From Cucumis sativus (Eukaryota > Streptophyta > Magnoliopsida > Cucurbitales > Cucurbitaceae): 64,000 bases of DNA. The position numbers and the translations under genes are program-made. The stretch covers positions 9,114,001-9,178,000 of the forward strand of contig NC_026657.2 of assembly GCF_000004075.3 (NCBI RefSeq), in the 5' to 3' direction. The notes under the pieces are model-generated. The model was not told the DNA's origin. It saw nothing but the letters and a program-made list of their open reading frames with translations, and did no database searches. Numbering within the stretch: position 1 is the stretch's first letter; each line of letters starts with the position of its first letter. Of this stretch, positions 1 to 11,184 are shown piece by piece.

Positions 1-793
1 CAACAATACTCTTTACCATGCCTGAAACTAAGGCACCAAACCGATAACCAAAGGAGGCCATCAACAATGGCTTCTTTCTTCCACGCAAAGGGATGACATG
101 TGCAGCACAAACTTAACATATAATTTTTGCAAAAGGTGATCAATAATGACGAAATAGTTTTTCATTCTTTCCTTCTTTCTTCGGCAAAATTTGTCTCAGA
201 AGCGTTCCAGATGGTCCATCTTCTTTTCCTAAATATGGAAAAACCTCAAACATTCTGCTAAAGCCCGAACACCCAGATAATAACTTGGATTAACATTGAA
301 AGTTCAAATATATGGCTTATCTAAACAAAGTATCAGCTTCTGATTATTCATTCTCAAACTCCAAATCACAAGAAGACTATAGACAGACCAGCTATCACTT
401 TAAAACTAGCAGAAACAACACAAGCAAAACAAACCCATAAAGTTATAGAAAATTCCAGAAACTAATGAGTACCTGGAGTATTAGAGGAGTCTTGAAGAAA
501 CAGTGATTCTAAATCTTTCAGAGACAACAAATAACTTCTCTTCTGCTCATATACAACAGGACGATCATCCAAGTTTTCTTCCTCCCTCACCTTCACCTTC
601 GGGTAGTCTTGAAGGCCAACAAAAAAAGAAGAAACAAAACAAAACACAAAATCAATAACACAAAATAAAATAAAACAAACCCAGAATTTAGATCAAACCC
701 ACTTGCGGATTGATCCTTCATCTTCTCAGGAACAGCTTCAACTGTGGATGAAACAGAAATACGGCAAATAGGTATAGTGTTTCGAACCATCAA
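1..793 (-). CDS. Unrecognised plant protein, 5' part only (runs off left edge)
   Basis: I do not recognise this protein. Three exons join in phase on the minus strand: 793-703 (start MMVRNTIPICRISV), 607-473 and 111 to the window edge. The donors read A|GTGGGT and CCAG|GTACTC, and both acceptors end in AG. About 112 residues are visible. The second exon is acidic and charged (KVKVREEENLDD) and ends in SYLLSLKDLESLFLQDSSN. The third carries a basic stretch (PLRGRKKP) followed by a more hydrophobic LLMASFGYRFGALVSGM. Translation may begin at either of two adjacent Met codons (793 or 790). No signal peptide is evident. The coherent phase across three exons argues for a real gene. Function is unknown, and the 3' end lies outside the window. 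Confidence 0.6.
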
Positions 794-3476
794 AAGGAAC
801 CAGTAGAAGAAGAAACCCAGAAATCAAGTATTGAAAGCGTATCTTCAAAGAGAGAACAGAATTGAGTAGTAAAGCAAATCATGGAGAAAATGGCTTTTGG
901 GGTTTCCAAAAAAAAAAAAAAAAAAGGAACGACAATTCAAATCAGCCGTGGAAGTAATGGTTGGGTCAACTAATGCCAAAGGACGCATTTGGCTGAGAGA
1001 TTCGCAGTGGCGGACCCCATTAACCTTAAGCTTTTTTTGCTGGTGTTGAGTACAGAAATCAAAAGATCAGAGCTTTTGATTGAATATCAAAATGGGATTT
1101 TTCAATGATACCATTTCATTTTGGTGAAGTTTGGTTTCGTGTTTTTTCTTCTTGCTTGATTGGTGGGGTTCAGTGGCTTTTGATCTTCATTTAGAAGTTT
1201 CCCCACAAATCATCCACTTTTTTTGCCTATTTGTTTGGACTGTTTGAATCTGCAAAATCATCATTTCATTTTTTTTTTTTTGTTATTTAATATCGTATTG
1301 CATTTGAGATGGTGAAAAGTGATTGGGACACTCTTTTTTTAATAGTGTAAAGTTTATTCAACAAATGTTGGCTATTTCTTTTGACCTAAACTAATTAAAG
1401 TTAATTAATTGAAACAAAATAACTATTGCTTATAAATATAGCCAAATGTCAATTTGAACCCTATATTTTGGGTTATATCACATTAAACACAATAAAATTT
1501 TATGGTTGTGTCAAATTAAATTATTTTATAAGTGTATAAATCTGAACTTTAAAAATTTATAAATATATAAATTCAAACAGTTCGTTTTCACACGTGTATC
1601 CAAATAAAATCAGAATTGAGTGTTTCATTTTTCTTCCATGCTTCTTTTTTGGGTTTTTGTTTGTTCTTTTCCAACTCAATCATATTTGGAGGGTTTAAGT
1701 CGATACAATTTCAAAATTAAAGATTTAGATGGATTCATTTATACAAGTTCAAGGCTAATTTAATATAGCTATTAGTTTGAGGTTTAAATTGATACAATTT
1801 TTGGTTTAGAGTTTAAATTGATATTTTTCCTAAATACAAGATGACAAACCTCAAACTTCAAAGTATTTTTTTGTTTGGTTTAGGGTCTACATAAAATATT
1901 TCAATATCTAAGTATAAATTGTGATATTCTGTTATGCTTGTAAAAGTTTTGTTATTCAAAACAAATTTTCAATTAAAAAAAGTAGTAAGTATGGTCGGAT
2001 AGGTCTTTAGTTTTTTTTTCTCTTTCAATAGCTTTCTTAATTTTCAAGTCTAACTTCTAAAAGCTTCAAAATACATGAAGAATCAATTAATTATTCTGCA
2101 TTAATATCTATTTGGTCTCTAAAATTTCACAACGAACTCAAAATATTTCTAAATGATCCCTTAGTTATATTGAGCCCTTAGGACTAAAAGAAAAATGAAA
2201 TGTGACCGTTACTAAGAAAATTTGAAAAGAGGTGACCATTTTTCTGTATTAGGTGGAGCTTTTTTTGTTCCTTTTGTCTCTCTCTCTCCGTTCCTCTCTC
2301 TCTCTCTCTCAAAATGTCTTTGTTTCTAAATCCCAACAAAATTCCTCTTTAACGGTCAAAATTCTTTCCTCTTTCGTCGTTCCAACTCCCAACAAAATTC
2401 TTCCATCTCCATCTCTCCACTGAGATATCTCCAAGCGTTGAACGGCAAAACAAACTCCCTATGGTTTTGGCTTTTGAAAAAGTATTCTACACCTCCTTCC
2501 CTCATTGTCTACTCAACACCCTGTAGAGTATAGAAAGAGAAAATGGACGAACAAGAACAATAATCAAGACTTGGGAGGGTGAGACGAGAGGGGGCGTTGT
2601 GTACTTTTCTGTCTGTGTTTCTTTTTTCTTCCTCTTCTTTTCCAAATCATTCATTTCCAATGTAAATTTTATAGGGCTTAATTGATTTTCAACTTGGAAA
2701 TTGAAAACCCAGAGAAAAATTGCAAGCATTTGAGTTTAAACCAACAAATATTAGTCATAAACACCATAAGCACAACAAGAGATAAGTTCCTATACAGCTG
2801 CTTAGGCTTGCACCAAACATATCTTAGTCCAAAATTGGCATGTGGGGTTGCAGAATAAAACATAATACAAAAGAGAAAGAAGTTGGAGTGAAGCAATTTT
2901 GATCCATTTGTAAATAAGGGAAGAGGAGTTCAGAGAAGGGTGGAGTTGAGAGAGAGATGAAGATAGTACTTATTGGTCAATAATGGTTGATAAATGTATA
3001 CTTATTATGTTGACAACATATGTCATAATATTATTTGCATTATCATCAGTTATGAAAACTTTGTACAGGTAATTCAATCCTAGAAAAATAATTCAACCTA
3101 ACCTAAAATAAAAACTGTTTATTGTAGTTGCAATTCTTACTTCAAAGTTTAAAAACGTCAGTTAAGTAATTGAGCACATTTAATTTTTGTTCATACTGAT
3201 TTAGGATGAGTTAATTAAGTAATTAATTAGGAGAAATGAAATATAATGCTTTATTTACGAATATAGCCATTAGTCTCACTATTCTTGTCCAGGTTAGGAA
3301 TAGCAGCCTATTCGAGTTTAAAATACGCTACTTCCGTTACCACACGCTTAAACCCTCCTCCATGGTAGAAGAGTTTGCAAAGGCCGATGAAGCTCCCCGA
3401 GGTTTATAACTCCAAGCTTCGGCTATGGATTCTTCGATCCTTCCTCATTCTAGGCTTTGGATTCTTCACCTGAGTC
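794..3476. other. Intergenic spacer and 5' leader of the next gene
   Basis: This AT-rich spacer lies between the divergent genes at 793 (-) and 3477 (+). It holds an A18 run at 908-925, two CT runs at 2276-2310, and a short direct repeat of cccaacaaaattc (near 2332 and 2388). I see no convincing exon. The last ~120 bases are the leader of the methyltransferase-like gene and contain upstream ATGs. Confidence 0.6.
2276..2310. repeat. (CT)n microsatellite, interrupted
   Basis: Two CT runs (2276-2289 and 2294-2310) are separated by a short interruption. They lie in a pyrimidine-rich tract with no gene attached. Confidence 0.9.
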
Positions 3477-3610
3477 ATGTGGCGCCGAGCCCCCGGATGG
3501 GTGCGTGGTCTAGGCATTCGGCGGTTTTCAGGTGGCACTCGCCGTCGTATCGAGGACGAAGGAGATTGGTTCTACGCCTCAGAATGGTGGGGGAACGATC
3601 ACGACAGTGA
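3362..3610 (+). promoter_or_regulatory. Upstream ORFs in the leader of the methyltransferase-like gene
   Basis: Two ATGs precede the main start at 3477. The first (3362) opens a 15-codon ORF beginning MVEEFAKADEAPRGL and ending before the main start. The second (3425) opens a 61-codon ORF in another frame that runs past the main start and ends at 3610. If the transcript begins upstream of 3362, translation of the main protein would need leaky scanning. The transcription start is not known, so this is inference. Confidence 0.4.
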
Positions 3611-5621
3611 CGCCCACACTGTTTTCCGTTCGACATCTGAAAAGGGTAACGGTGTCGTCTCCGTTCTCACATACCCTTCCTCCAGGCCCGTTAGTCTCTC
3701 TCTCTCTCTCTCTCTCGCTTTGCCTAATTACGCTATTTGCTTAAATCTTCTATACTCTTGTTTATCTTTTGGTTCATTTTTGTTCTGGTTTCACCGGCGT
3801 CTTCTTTCAAAATCTTTGAATAGTTTAACGTTTCGCTTGATCGTTGTGAGTAAGCTCTTTTTATCGTTTGCAGAATGGGCTCCATTGGCCAGGAACTGGA
3901 CGGTGGCTTCAGCAAAGATATGCAGAGGTATGCTCTGGTTGCAAGAATGAGGGACGGTTTGGGATTCTTGGATATCAGTGGCGTGTGCTTCGCTTCAATG
4001 ACAATACTCGGCAAAGTACTGCTAAAGTATTGGCTGCTTACCGTGAATCAGAGCCCGAGTCAATTTTCCTCATGCAGCAGGCGCATTGCTTGGCTGTTCC
4101 TTGTAATTTCTCTATCTATTATTTCCCATTTCCTAAACTTGATGAAATAGTACTCTTCGCCAGTGCTTCATTTTGCTTCCCCAAATCCCCTATCTTTAGA
4201 TATTATGTATGATAGAATCTTACTTGATTTTGCAAATGGGGTTTATCTAATGAAGAATTTAAGCAATAGCATGACTAACGTAACAATCTGTTCAAAATTT
4301 CAGATTTGAAGAGTATGGTTTCAGTTGGGTTGACCACTGTAGCATCTTGTGGTTATGATCTTTCCAATGCAATACGAGGAAAACAAAATTTAAATATTTT
4401 ATGCATTGGTCATGGTGGTGGAAGCTTACCTCTGTTTTTAGCAAGTAAAATTCAAGGTGAGAATTCTCTTTCTTCTGCATCTAGGAGTTCCGATGCATTA
4501 TTAGTTAATGATCATTAGATATTAATTTAGCTGAATGAAATTTAGAACTGTTACAAGTAGTATTTCTACATTGTCATTTGGGAGTAGCAAGATGATTGAG
4601 AATGGCGAAGGAATGACTGGAGGTCTTATTATTAAGTAAATTTTCTCTCATCTACTAGAAAATCAAGCATTTATTCAGTACATTATGCTGCATATCTTAG
4701 AAAATAGAGCACTGAGTTTCGTCCTTGTCCACCTCTTTAATGTTGCTACAATCAATGTCACAATTTCATTTCACTGCATATGCTTCCTTTTGTAATGACT
4801 GTCATTCTTTTCCATTATTATAACATGTTGCTCCAAGTATCAACTGCTTTTGGTTTTTCTGTTCATGGGATTGGTATCTTTAAAATTAAAGGATTAGTTA
4901 CAAAGCTAGCTCAAATTGTTGTGCCTTTTCAGGTGCCAATGTAGACATAGTTGAAATCGACCCTCTTGTTATCTCAGCTTCAATTCAAGCCATGGGCTTC
5001 CCAGCTTTCTCAGTTATGACAGCATCAGGAGACCGTTTGTCTGGCCAACCTAGATTCATCGACGACATCATGTGGAAAGGCATCCACGAAAGACTTTTCC
5101 TTTACGAATTAGATGCAGAAGATTTCATCAGCAACACAACCAATCTATACGACATGGTCTTCATCGATGCTTATGATGGAGACGATATATTCCCTCACAA
5201 ACTATGGGATCCAAATTCCACATTTCTTGAAGCTCTCACCAAGCGGGTTCATCCTAAACATGGGACTGTGGTGGTGAATCTTCACTCGGATTCTGATGTC
5301 GTGGAACCAGATGGATCTGTCCCATCTGTTCTTGAACATATATTGCCAATGGGAAAGTACGTATCTCAAATAGGCCGAGCATACATCGATGTTTTGGTGG
5401 GAGATGAGAAGAATTCTGGTTTGGGATTCACAGTGGCAGTCCCATGGGTTTGCAATACATCTCTAGTTGTGTGCAAAGGTCTCAAGATGAATTGTGAGTA
5501 TCTCAATAGAGATTCAGTAATGAACACACTGATATCCAAATCCCTTGAAGTAGAACGTCTTCTAAAGCTGCCATTTTCATGCTTGGAGTATATTAAGAGA
5601 GGTTTTATACTTATTGATTAA
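3477..5621 (+). CDS. Spermidine-synthase-fold / SAM-dependent methyltransferase-like protein
   Basis: Four exons (3477-3689, 3874-4102, 4304-4456, 4933-5621) join in phase to give 427 residues. The N-terminus is arginine-rich and low in acidic residues (MWRRAPGWVRGLGIRRFSGG), as in an organelle-targeting peptide. The Rossmann-like core shows a glycine-rich SAM motif (ILCIGHGGGSLPLFLA), the following acidic strand (IVEIDPLVI) and a late motif DMVFIDAYDGDDIFP. These match plant proteins annotated as SAM-dependent methyltransferase or spermidine-synthase-like. The substrate is unknown, and polyamine synthase activity should not be assumed. Conserved blocks such as WQVLRF-type QWRVLRFNDNTRQST and HCLAVPYLKSMVSVG cross exon borders, which supports the splicing. 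A CT run lies just inside intron 1. The overlapping upstream ORF makes the start choice slightly uncertain. Confidence 0.88.
3692..3717. repeat. (CT)n microsatellite in intron 1
   Basis: An uninterrupted CT run lies a few bases after the intron 1 donor (CCC|GTTAGT) of the methyltransferase-like gene. Confidence 0.85.
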
Positions 5622-6192
5622 TTTTGATTGTTCAACAATCAGATTTGATAGAAATTGATACAAAGCTATTCATTTAGTATGTTTTTAGTCTCCTGGTCTG
5701 GTTTAGTCACCAACAATCAGCTTTTTCTCAGTTGTTCTGTAGTATAAATAATAATTGAGATCATATCTCTTATTCAATAATATTTGAACTATGTTTAATT
5801 TATACAAATAGGTTACAAGATATAACAAAATTAAGTTCAAACCTCTCCTAGCCTATGATAATTACATCACTATTAGGAATATATAATATCACTATTTTTG
5901 TCGTAGCTGGATGTTTCATTTGTTGAACCCCTCGTGTATTGTAGTTAGATAACCTTATTTGTGTTTCTTTCTATACAAATGAATTAAAAATTTGTACTAA
6001 GAAAAAAAAGGCAATAACGAGAAAAATAAGAGAAATATTGGAAAGTTTATATGACAAAGGGACTAAAAATTGATGTACAAAACCCGTTCAATTTTGTAAA
6101 ATGAGGAACTCACATTCTCCGTAAAACCAAAATTGAAATTCCGTTGGCGCTCGATCCCACCAAAGCTAAGCTCTCCTCTGCCCGCGTCTCCC
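5622..6192. other. Intergenic: 3' flank of methyltransferase gene and TOM9 promoter
   Basis: This AT-rich spacer has no coding signal. The last ~70 bases become GC-richer and form the TOM9 leader. An in-frame upstream ATG at 6133 would add 20 residues to TOM9, but family length favours the ATG at 6193. Confidence 0.6.
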
Positions 6193-6507
6193 ATGGCGGT
6201 CAATGGCAAGAACCGGTTATCACTCACCAGCAACGACGACGGCGACGCTGGTGTCCTTTCCAGGTTCTCACGTTCCGATTCCGAATCCTCGATCTATCGA
6301 CAATCCAAACGCGCTGCTTCAAATACTGCTTTCGTCACCAATAAATTGCTGCGGAGCACCGGTAAAGCCGTCTGCATCGCCGGCACCACATTCCTCATCC
6401 TCATTGTCCCGCTCATCATTGAGATGGATCGCGAACAGCAGCTCAATGAAATCGACTTGCAGCAGGCCACCTTGCTCGGTGCTTCCACCGTGTCAGTTCA
6501 AAAGTGA
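6193..6507 (+). CDS. TOM9: TOM9 (plant TOM22) subunit of the mitochondrial outer-membrane translocase
   Basis: This single-exon gene encodes 104 residues. The C-terminal half carries the plant TOM9 signature: LLRSTGKAVCIAGTTFLILI, PLIIEMDREQQLNEI and a C-terminal LQQATLLGA. One transmembrane segment (about residues 58-76) anchors the protein in the outer mitochondrial membrane, with the short N-terminus in the cytosol. In plants this is the shortened equivalent of fungal TOM22; it lacks the long acidic receptor domain and helps organise the TOM pore. Family members are about 93-105 residues, so ATG 6193 is preferred over an in-frame ATG at 6133. The gene is convergent with the PPR gene; 278 bases separate the stop codons, so their 3' UTRs may overlap. 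Confidence 0.95.
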   Translation: MAVNGKNRLSLTSNDDGDAGVLSRFSRSDSESSIYRQSKRAASNTAFVTNKLLRSTGKAVCIAGTTFLILIVPLIIEMDREQQLNEIDLQQATLLGASTVSVQK

Positions 6508-6785
6508 ATTGTAAGCTCCATTGTCGAGTCGTTTTCTCTTGTCCTCAAGGTTCCTTTCTCTTATGATGAAGTATGATAATGATTTTAGCATCGCAGTTCT
6601 TTTAAGAGTATTTCTTATTCGCTTTCCTTGTTATCTTTTCTTGGTATATACTGTTTGTTTGCTGAGAAAATCCTAGAAGAATTATCGTACGCATGACATC
6701 TTCGAATTTGCTGAATGTTGATCTGAATAGTGATAATGAATATGATGAATCCACTTCGTATATGAGGATGTATTAGGCTACATCT

Positions 6786-8537
6786 CTACCAGATGTCTGC
6801 ACAGGTGCAACTACCATATGAAAATCTATGGTATCTATTGATATCTCTAACTATAATCTCCTTCTTCAGCACCCTACTTGCATATTTGAAAAATAGATGA
6901 CAATCTCTGCATATTCTTAGATTCTTTATAATTCGTAGAGCTTTTCCCGGTGGTGCAACTCCGGTCAGTATCCCATAAGCCAGTGCTAATTTCTCACTGT
7001 GATACAAAAGTGCTTCTTTCCTTTCCTTTTCCCCTACTTTGTGAAGCGTCTCACTACACACTGGAACATACCCAAGCTTCTCTATCTCCCCAACCAACTC
7101 TTTTAGCTTTGCATTCATCTCCTCAGCCCTTTCATGGTTTCTGTCCCCCGCTAAAAACACATGAGCCTCCCCTCTCACTTCAATCCAACTTTTCCCACTT
7201 ATCTTCTTCACATGTCTCTCTTTCATCAGCTTCCTTACTAATGCCACTTCCTCCCATCTTGCTGCAACAGAGAGAGCATTGGAAACAATCACATAAGCCG
7301 AATCGTCATGCTGGTTGAGCTCCAGTAGCCGTTTCGCCATTGTCCATGCCATATCACCAGCACCATGGCTTGCAGAGCTTGATAGCAATGCACGCCAAAC
7401 CGCCTCATCTGGCACAAAAGGCATTGTCATGGCTACCCTCTCGGCTTCTTCTAATTTCCCAGTTCTCCCCAATGCATCTATGAGACAAGTAAAATGTTCA
7501 AGAGTAGGTTTCACACCATACTCCACTATCATCCTTCTCAGCCACGGTTTAATCTCACTAACTAAACCTGAATTGCAAAATGATGACAGAATGGCTAAGA
7601 AGCTGTATTCATCAGGAGACATCCCGAAAGGTTTCATTGAATTGAATACCTCAAGCGTAGAATTCTGATCTCCCTGCTGTGCATAACTTGACAACATTGC
7701 ATTCCACCCCACAATATTCATACATCCTAAATTCTCATCAAATACCTGCCGAGCATCGATTATCAGCCCCGATTTCCCATACCCATCAATCAGAGCAGTT
7801 TGAACAATTACATTAGTATCCAATCCAGTAACCACAGCATGCGAATGTATAACCCTGCATCGTTCCAACGCAGCAAGATCAGCCGCAGCACGAAGAGCCC
7901 CCGAAACACTGTATATCGTCGACGCAACTTCAGAAGCTTTCATCTGCCTAAACATCGACAATGCGCGAATGGATTGCGCATTCTGCGCTAGACCAACAAC
8001 AAGAGCAGAATAGCAAAACTCGTCTCTGTAAGAAATTTCATCGAACACCTTACAAGCGTCATTGAACAACCGGCATTTGGAGTAGAAATTGACAAGCGCA
8101 GAGCCAGAGTAGGGACCATTGCAGAGTGAGAGTTTGTAGGCAAGGGAGTGAAGAGCAAAACCAAAAGAAACACAAGGGAGAGAAGCACAGGTCTTGAAAA
8201 GAGGAGCTAATGTGCGTTCATTCGGAAAAGTTGGGTATCTGAGCATAGAAACAAAATGGCGAAGAGAAAGGAATGTGCTGGAATGAGCAGAGATTAAAGC
8301 AGTCCAAGAAACGATATCAGGAAATGGTATTTGATTAAAGAGACGAGCAGAGTAATGGAGCAAATTTGCTTTGGAGTAGCGAGTGATGAGATTGTTGTAA
8401 ACAACACATTCAGTGGCCGGGGATTTGATTGCTTGGGCATGGTCGATGCGAGGATCCGACTTCGCCACGACCTTCGTTGCCGCCGCCAGTGGTGGCGCTG
8501 GCAGTGGAGTTGGGTCCGAAGGGAAGAAGGCATTCAT
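6786..8537 (-). CDS. DYW-type pentatricopeptide repeat protein (organelle RNA editing factor)
   Basis: This intronless ORF of 583 residues is typical of plant PLS-class PPR proteins. Tandem PPR motifs fill roughly residues 45-390 (for example VVYNNLITRYSKANLLHYSA, GSALVNFYSKCRLFNDACKV, TALIDGYGKSGLIIDARQVF). E and E+ regions follow, then a DYW deaminase domain. The deaminase zinc signature is present: HSEKLA, later CRDCH, and a terminal CTC. The protein ends DIW instead of the canonical DYW. Such proteins bind one or a few sites in mitochondrial or plastid transcripts and convert C to U. The N-terminus (about 40 residues, few acidic residues) may be a transit peptide. The specific target cannot be read here. 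At 583 residues it is near the short end for DYW proteins. Confidence 0.93.
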   Translation of the reverse strand: MNAFFPSDPTPLPAPPLAAATKVVAKSDPRIDHAQAIKSPATECVVYNNLITRYSKANLLHYSARLFNQIPFPDIVSWTALISAHSSTFLSLRHFVSMLRYPTFPNERTLAPLFKTCASLPCVSFGFALHSLAYKLSLCNGPYSGSALVNFYSKCRLFNDACKVFDEISYRDEFCYSALVVGLAQNAQSIRALSMFRQMKASEVASTIYSVSGALRAAADLAALERCRVIHSHAVVTGLDTNVIVQTALIDGYGKSGLIIDARQVFDENLGCMNIVGWNAMLSSYAQQGDQNSTLEVFNSMKPFGMSPDEYSFLAILSSFCNSGLVSEIKPWLRRMIVEYGVKPTLEHFTCLIDALGRTGKLEEAERVAMTMPFVPDEAVWRALLSSSASHGAGDMAWTMAKRLLELNQHDDSAYVIVSNALSVAARWEEVALVRKLMKERHVKKISGKSWIEVRGEAHVFLAGDRNHERAEEMNAKLKELVGEIEKLGYVPVCSETLHKVGEKERKEALLYHSEKLALAYGILTGVAPPGKALRIIKNLRICRDCHLFFKYASRVLKKEIIVRDINRYHRFSYGSCTCADIW

Positions 8538-11184
8538 GTTTGCTATTTTACCTTCGGATCGTCATGTGGGTCGAACTGGGCTATGTATCACCAAGGGTAG
8601 AATCGTCAAATGATGTAACCTAATTCTAAAAATGTCATCTTTTTTTTTAATGCTGACCTACATATGGATGGTGAAACAGAATGGAGACGACGGACGGTGG
8701 TTATTATCGGCGGCTTAATTAGGGTTTTCCGGCAGGCGAACGTCGGAGAAGAAATAGCGTTCGTATTAACGCGGCGGCGAGGGTTTTGTATTCGGAGTCT
8801 CCGATTCAGGTTAATGTTTTTATAATTTCTAATTCTGGAGGGAAATTTTCCATTTTTAGCTCTATCTAAAATTGAACTTACCCCATTTATAATCCCAATT
8901 TCACCAAACTTAAACTATCGCTACACTCTTGAAAATATTGCAACATTGACCTGAATTCATCCTGGTCATGAATTGAGAGGAGGAATTGAATTCTATAGTT
9001 GTTTGTTGGGTTTATATCCTCAGCACAACCCTTATCTTACTTCTTTCACAATCCGTTGGGGAGAAGTTTAAAATAAAGACGAGAGAGTCTCGTCAGATCA
9101 TAGTTTTAAAAACCTTATTTGCGTGAAAATTTCTAGTACTATCGAAGTATCTACTACTTTCATTCATAATTTAATACATTGGTTAATTTTATGGGCCATA
9201 TTAATATGAATAATTCTCTATACTATTGTAGTTAATCACTAATCACCTACTTAGGTGTTTTGCAATCAACATTAGATGAGTAACATTCTTAAACTAAAAT
9301 TAAATTAGAACTTTCTATTTAAAAATTGTAAACAACATATATGTATGTTTTGGAAGCAACATATGAAAACAATGTCTAGAAATAGAGTTAAAGGTTTGAT
9401 GAAACAAAGCTTCTTGTTCTTGATACATTATTTATAACAAATCGAATAGAAAAGGATTCAAACCTTTGAAGGAGAGAGATTGGGTACTTTACTCAGCAAA
9501 GTTTGGTATCACATCAACACAATTAGGGGTGTGACGATATAATTTAGTTGGGATGTCATTTGTAGGAAGGGAGAATAATTGAATATGATACCTTTTATAG
9601 ATATTGCATTGCTGGCAAGCAATTATAGGTTGGAGCATTGATGAAGGAATGATGAAGTCTAAGTTATGGAAAAGGCCTTAACAATGGCTTACAAAGGAAT
9701 CCCCATTTCCAATCTGTCATCCCCAAACACCACATGATATGTCCTTTAATTCCCTCCTCATTTCTACACTAATTTTAATTATGCATAAGGTCCTTTATAT
9801 ACTATAGCCTCCTCATTTGACCCATTGTTTTACCATACAATTCTTCCCATTTTATTCACTCCTCCAAATATCTTATAACACTATCTTAACATTTTTTCTT
9901 CCCACTATGGTTTCTCTTTTCCTTCTAGAAAGTAGGTTAATTTATCTATTATTAAAATGGTACATACTAATAATTGATAGCCTTTATTTATTTTAAAATC
10001 ATATAGTATGCAATGAATGTGATTGAATTTCTTTTTCAAAAGGTTTGTAATGTGAATCTAAGCATGATTTGATGGAAACATATTGATTTCTTCAACGTTC
10101 AAGTTTTGATCTCTTGCACCTATATTTATTGAGTTCTAAAAAATTACAAAATAAAATTACAAAATTATACACGTAAAAACTATATAATGTCTAAATTTTT
10201 CCTGCCCAATTTTCAATATGTTACAAAGTTTTAAGTTTTAATAAAAACTATAGGTAGGTTCTACAAATTTATACGTCCTAAGTTCACTAGGCTTATTAAG
10301 ATTTTATATCAAATGCCCACTTAAATTATAGGTCTGAAAAAAAGTACTAAATAAATAAATAAAAAGAGTACATGAAATTTTGGAATTTTTGTTATTTAAA
10401 GCTAAAAAGATATAGCAATAAGTTTATAAAGAGAAGAAGAGGAATATTTTCTTTTTCTATGTATAAAACAAACACAAAAAGTAGTACATTTATTGAATTT
10501 ATGTAATATAAATTTCAATTTCTTTTTTAGCTCACCAAACGAGTTTGAAGATTTGAATATCAAACCTTTTGAAAAATCATAATTTCATTTCATTCATTAC
10601 TCATTTTGAAATAATTTTAAACATTTAAAAAATAGTTTCCTCACTAATTTTATGCGTTTTCAAAATTGAAATTCAATACAAGATTAAAATCAAAATTATT
10701 AGATCATTCAATTCATTAGTGTCATTGTGAACCCCAACTTAAGAAAGAGGGCTCAAAACAGAACAATGTGTTGGGGGGAGACAGAGAAATGGAGCAACTT
10801 TGTGAAAAGAATAAAAAAGTAATGTGAAAAGAGAGGACAGTGGCCTAGATTCAAGCAAAAAAAAGAGATATATAATCTCCATTATAGATAGATTATGTAT
10901 ATAATAGAACCAAATAAGTTCAAAAGAATGAATGGGTTACCACCATTTTTCATTCCCTACATTCTTCATCTTCACTTTCTGTAAAAATTATTTCAGTTTC
11001 ATACACATCATTCATTTCATTCTTTCAATTTTGAACAAAATCCCTATTCACCACCAAAAAAAATCACATTCCTTTTTAGAGAAAAAAAAGAAGGGGACAT
11101 TCTGTTCATTAAAAAGGAAAAAAAGAAAGAGAAAGAAAAAAGAATTGTTTTTGCATCTTTGAAGATCTTCTCATCTTGCTTCTT
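8538..11184. other. Intergenic spacer
   Basis: The first ~280 bases include a GC-richer stretch (8680-8812) resembling the 5' leader of a plus-strand transcript, with a donor-like AG|GTTAAT at its end. No matching coding exon follows. The rest is AT-rich with only chance ORFs. The last few hundred bases are probably 3' UTR of the plasmodesmata-located protein gene. Confidence 0.55.

Noticed and set aside
2502-2896. Two overlapping minus-strand ORFs
   Set aside because: No phase-compatible splice or family resemblance; chance ORFs in an AT-rich spacer.
10932-11162. 76-codon ORF with a lysine-rich tail
   Set aside because: It lies opposite the likely PDLP 3' UTR and reads simple purine-rich sequence.
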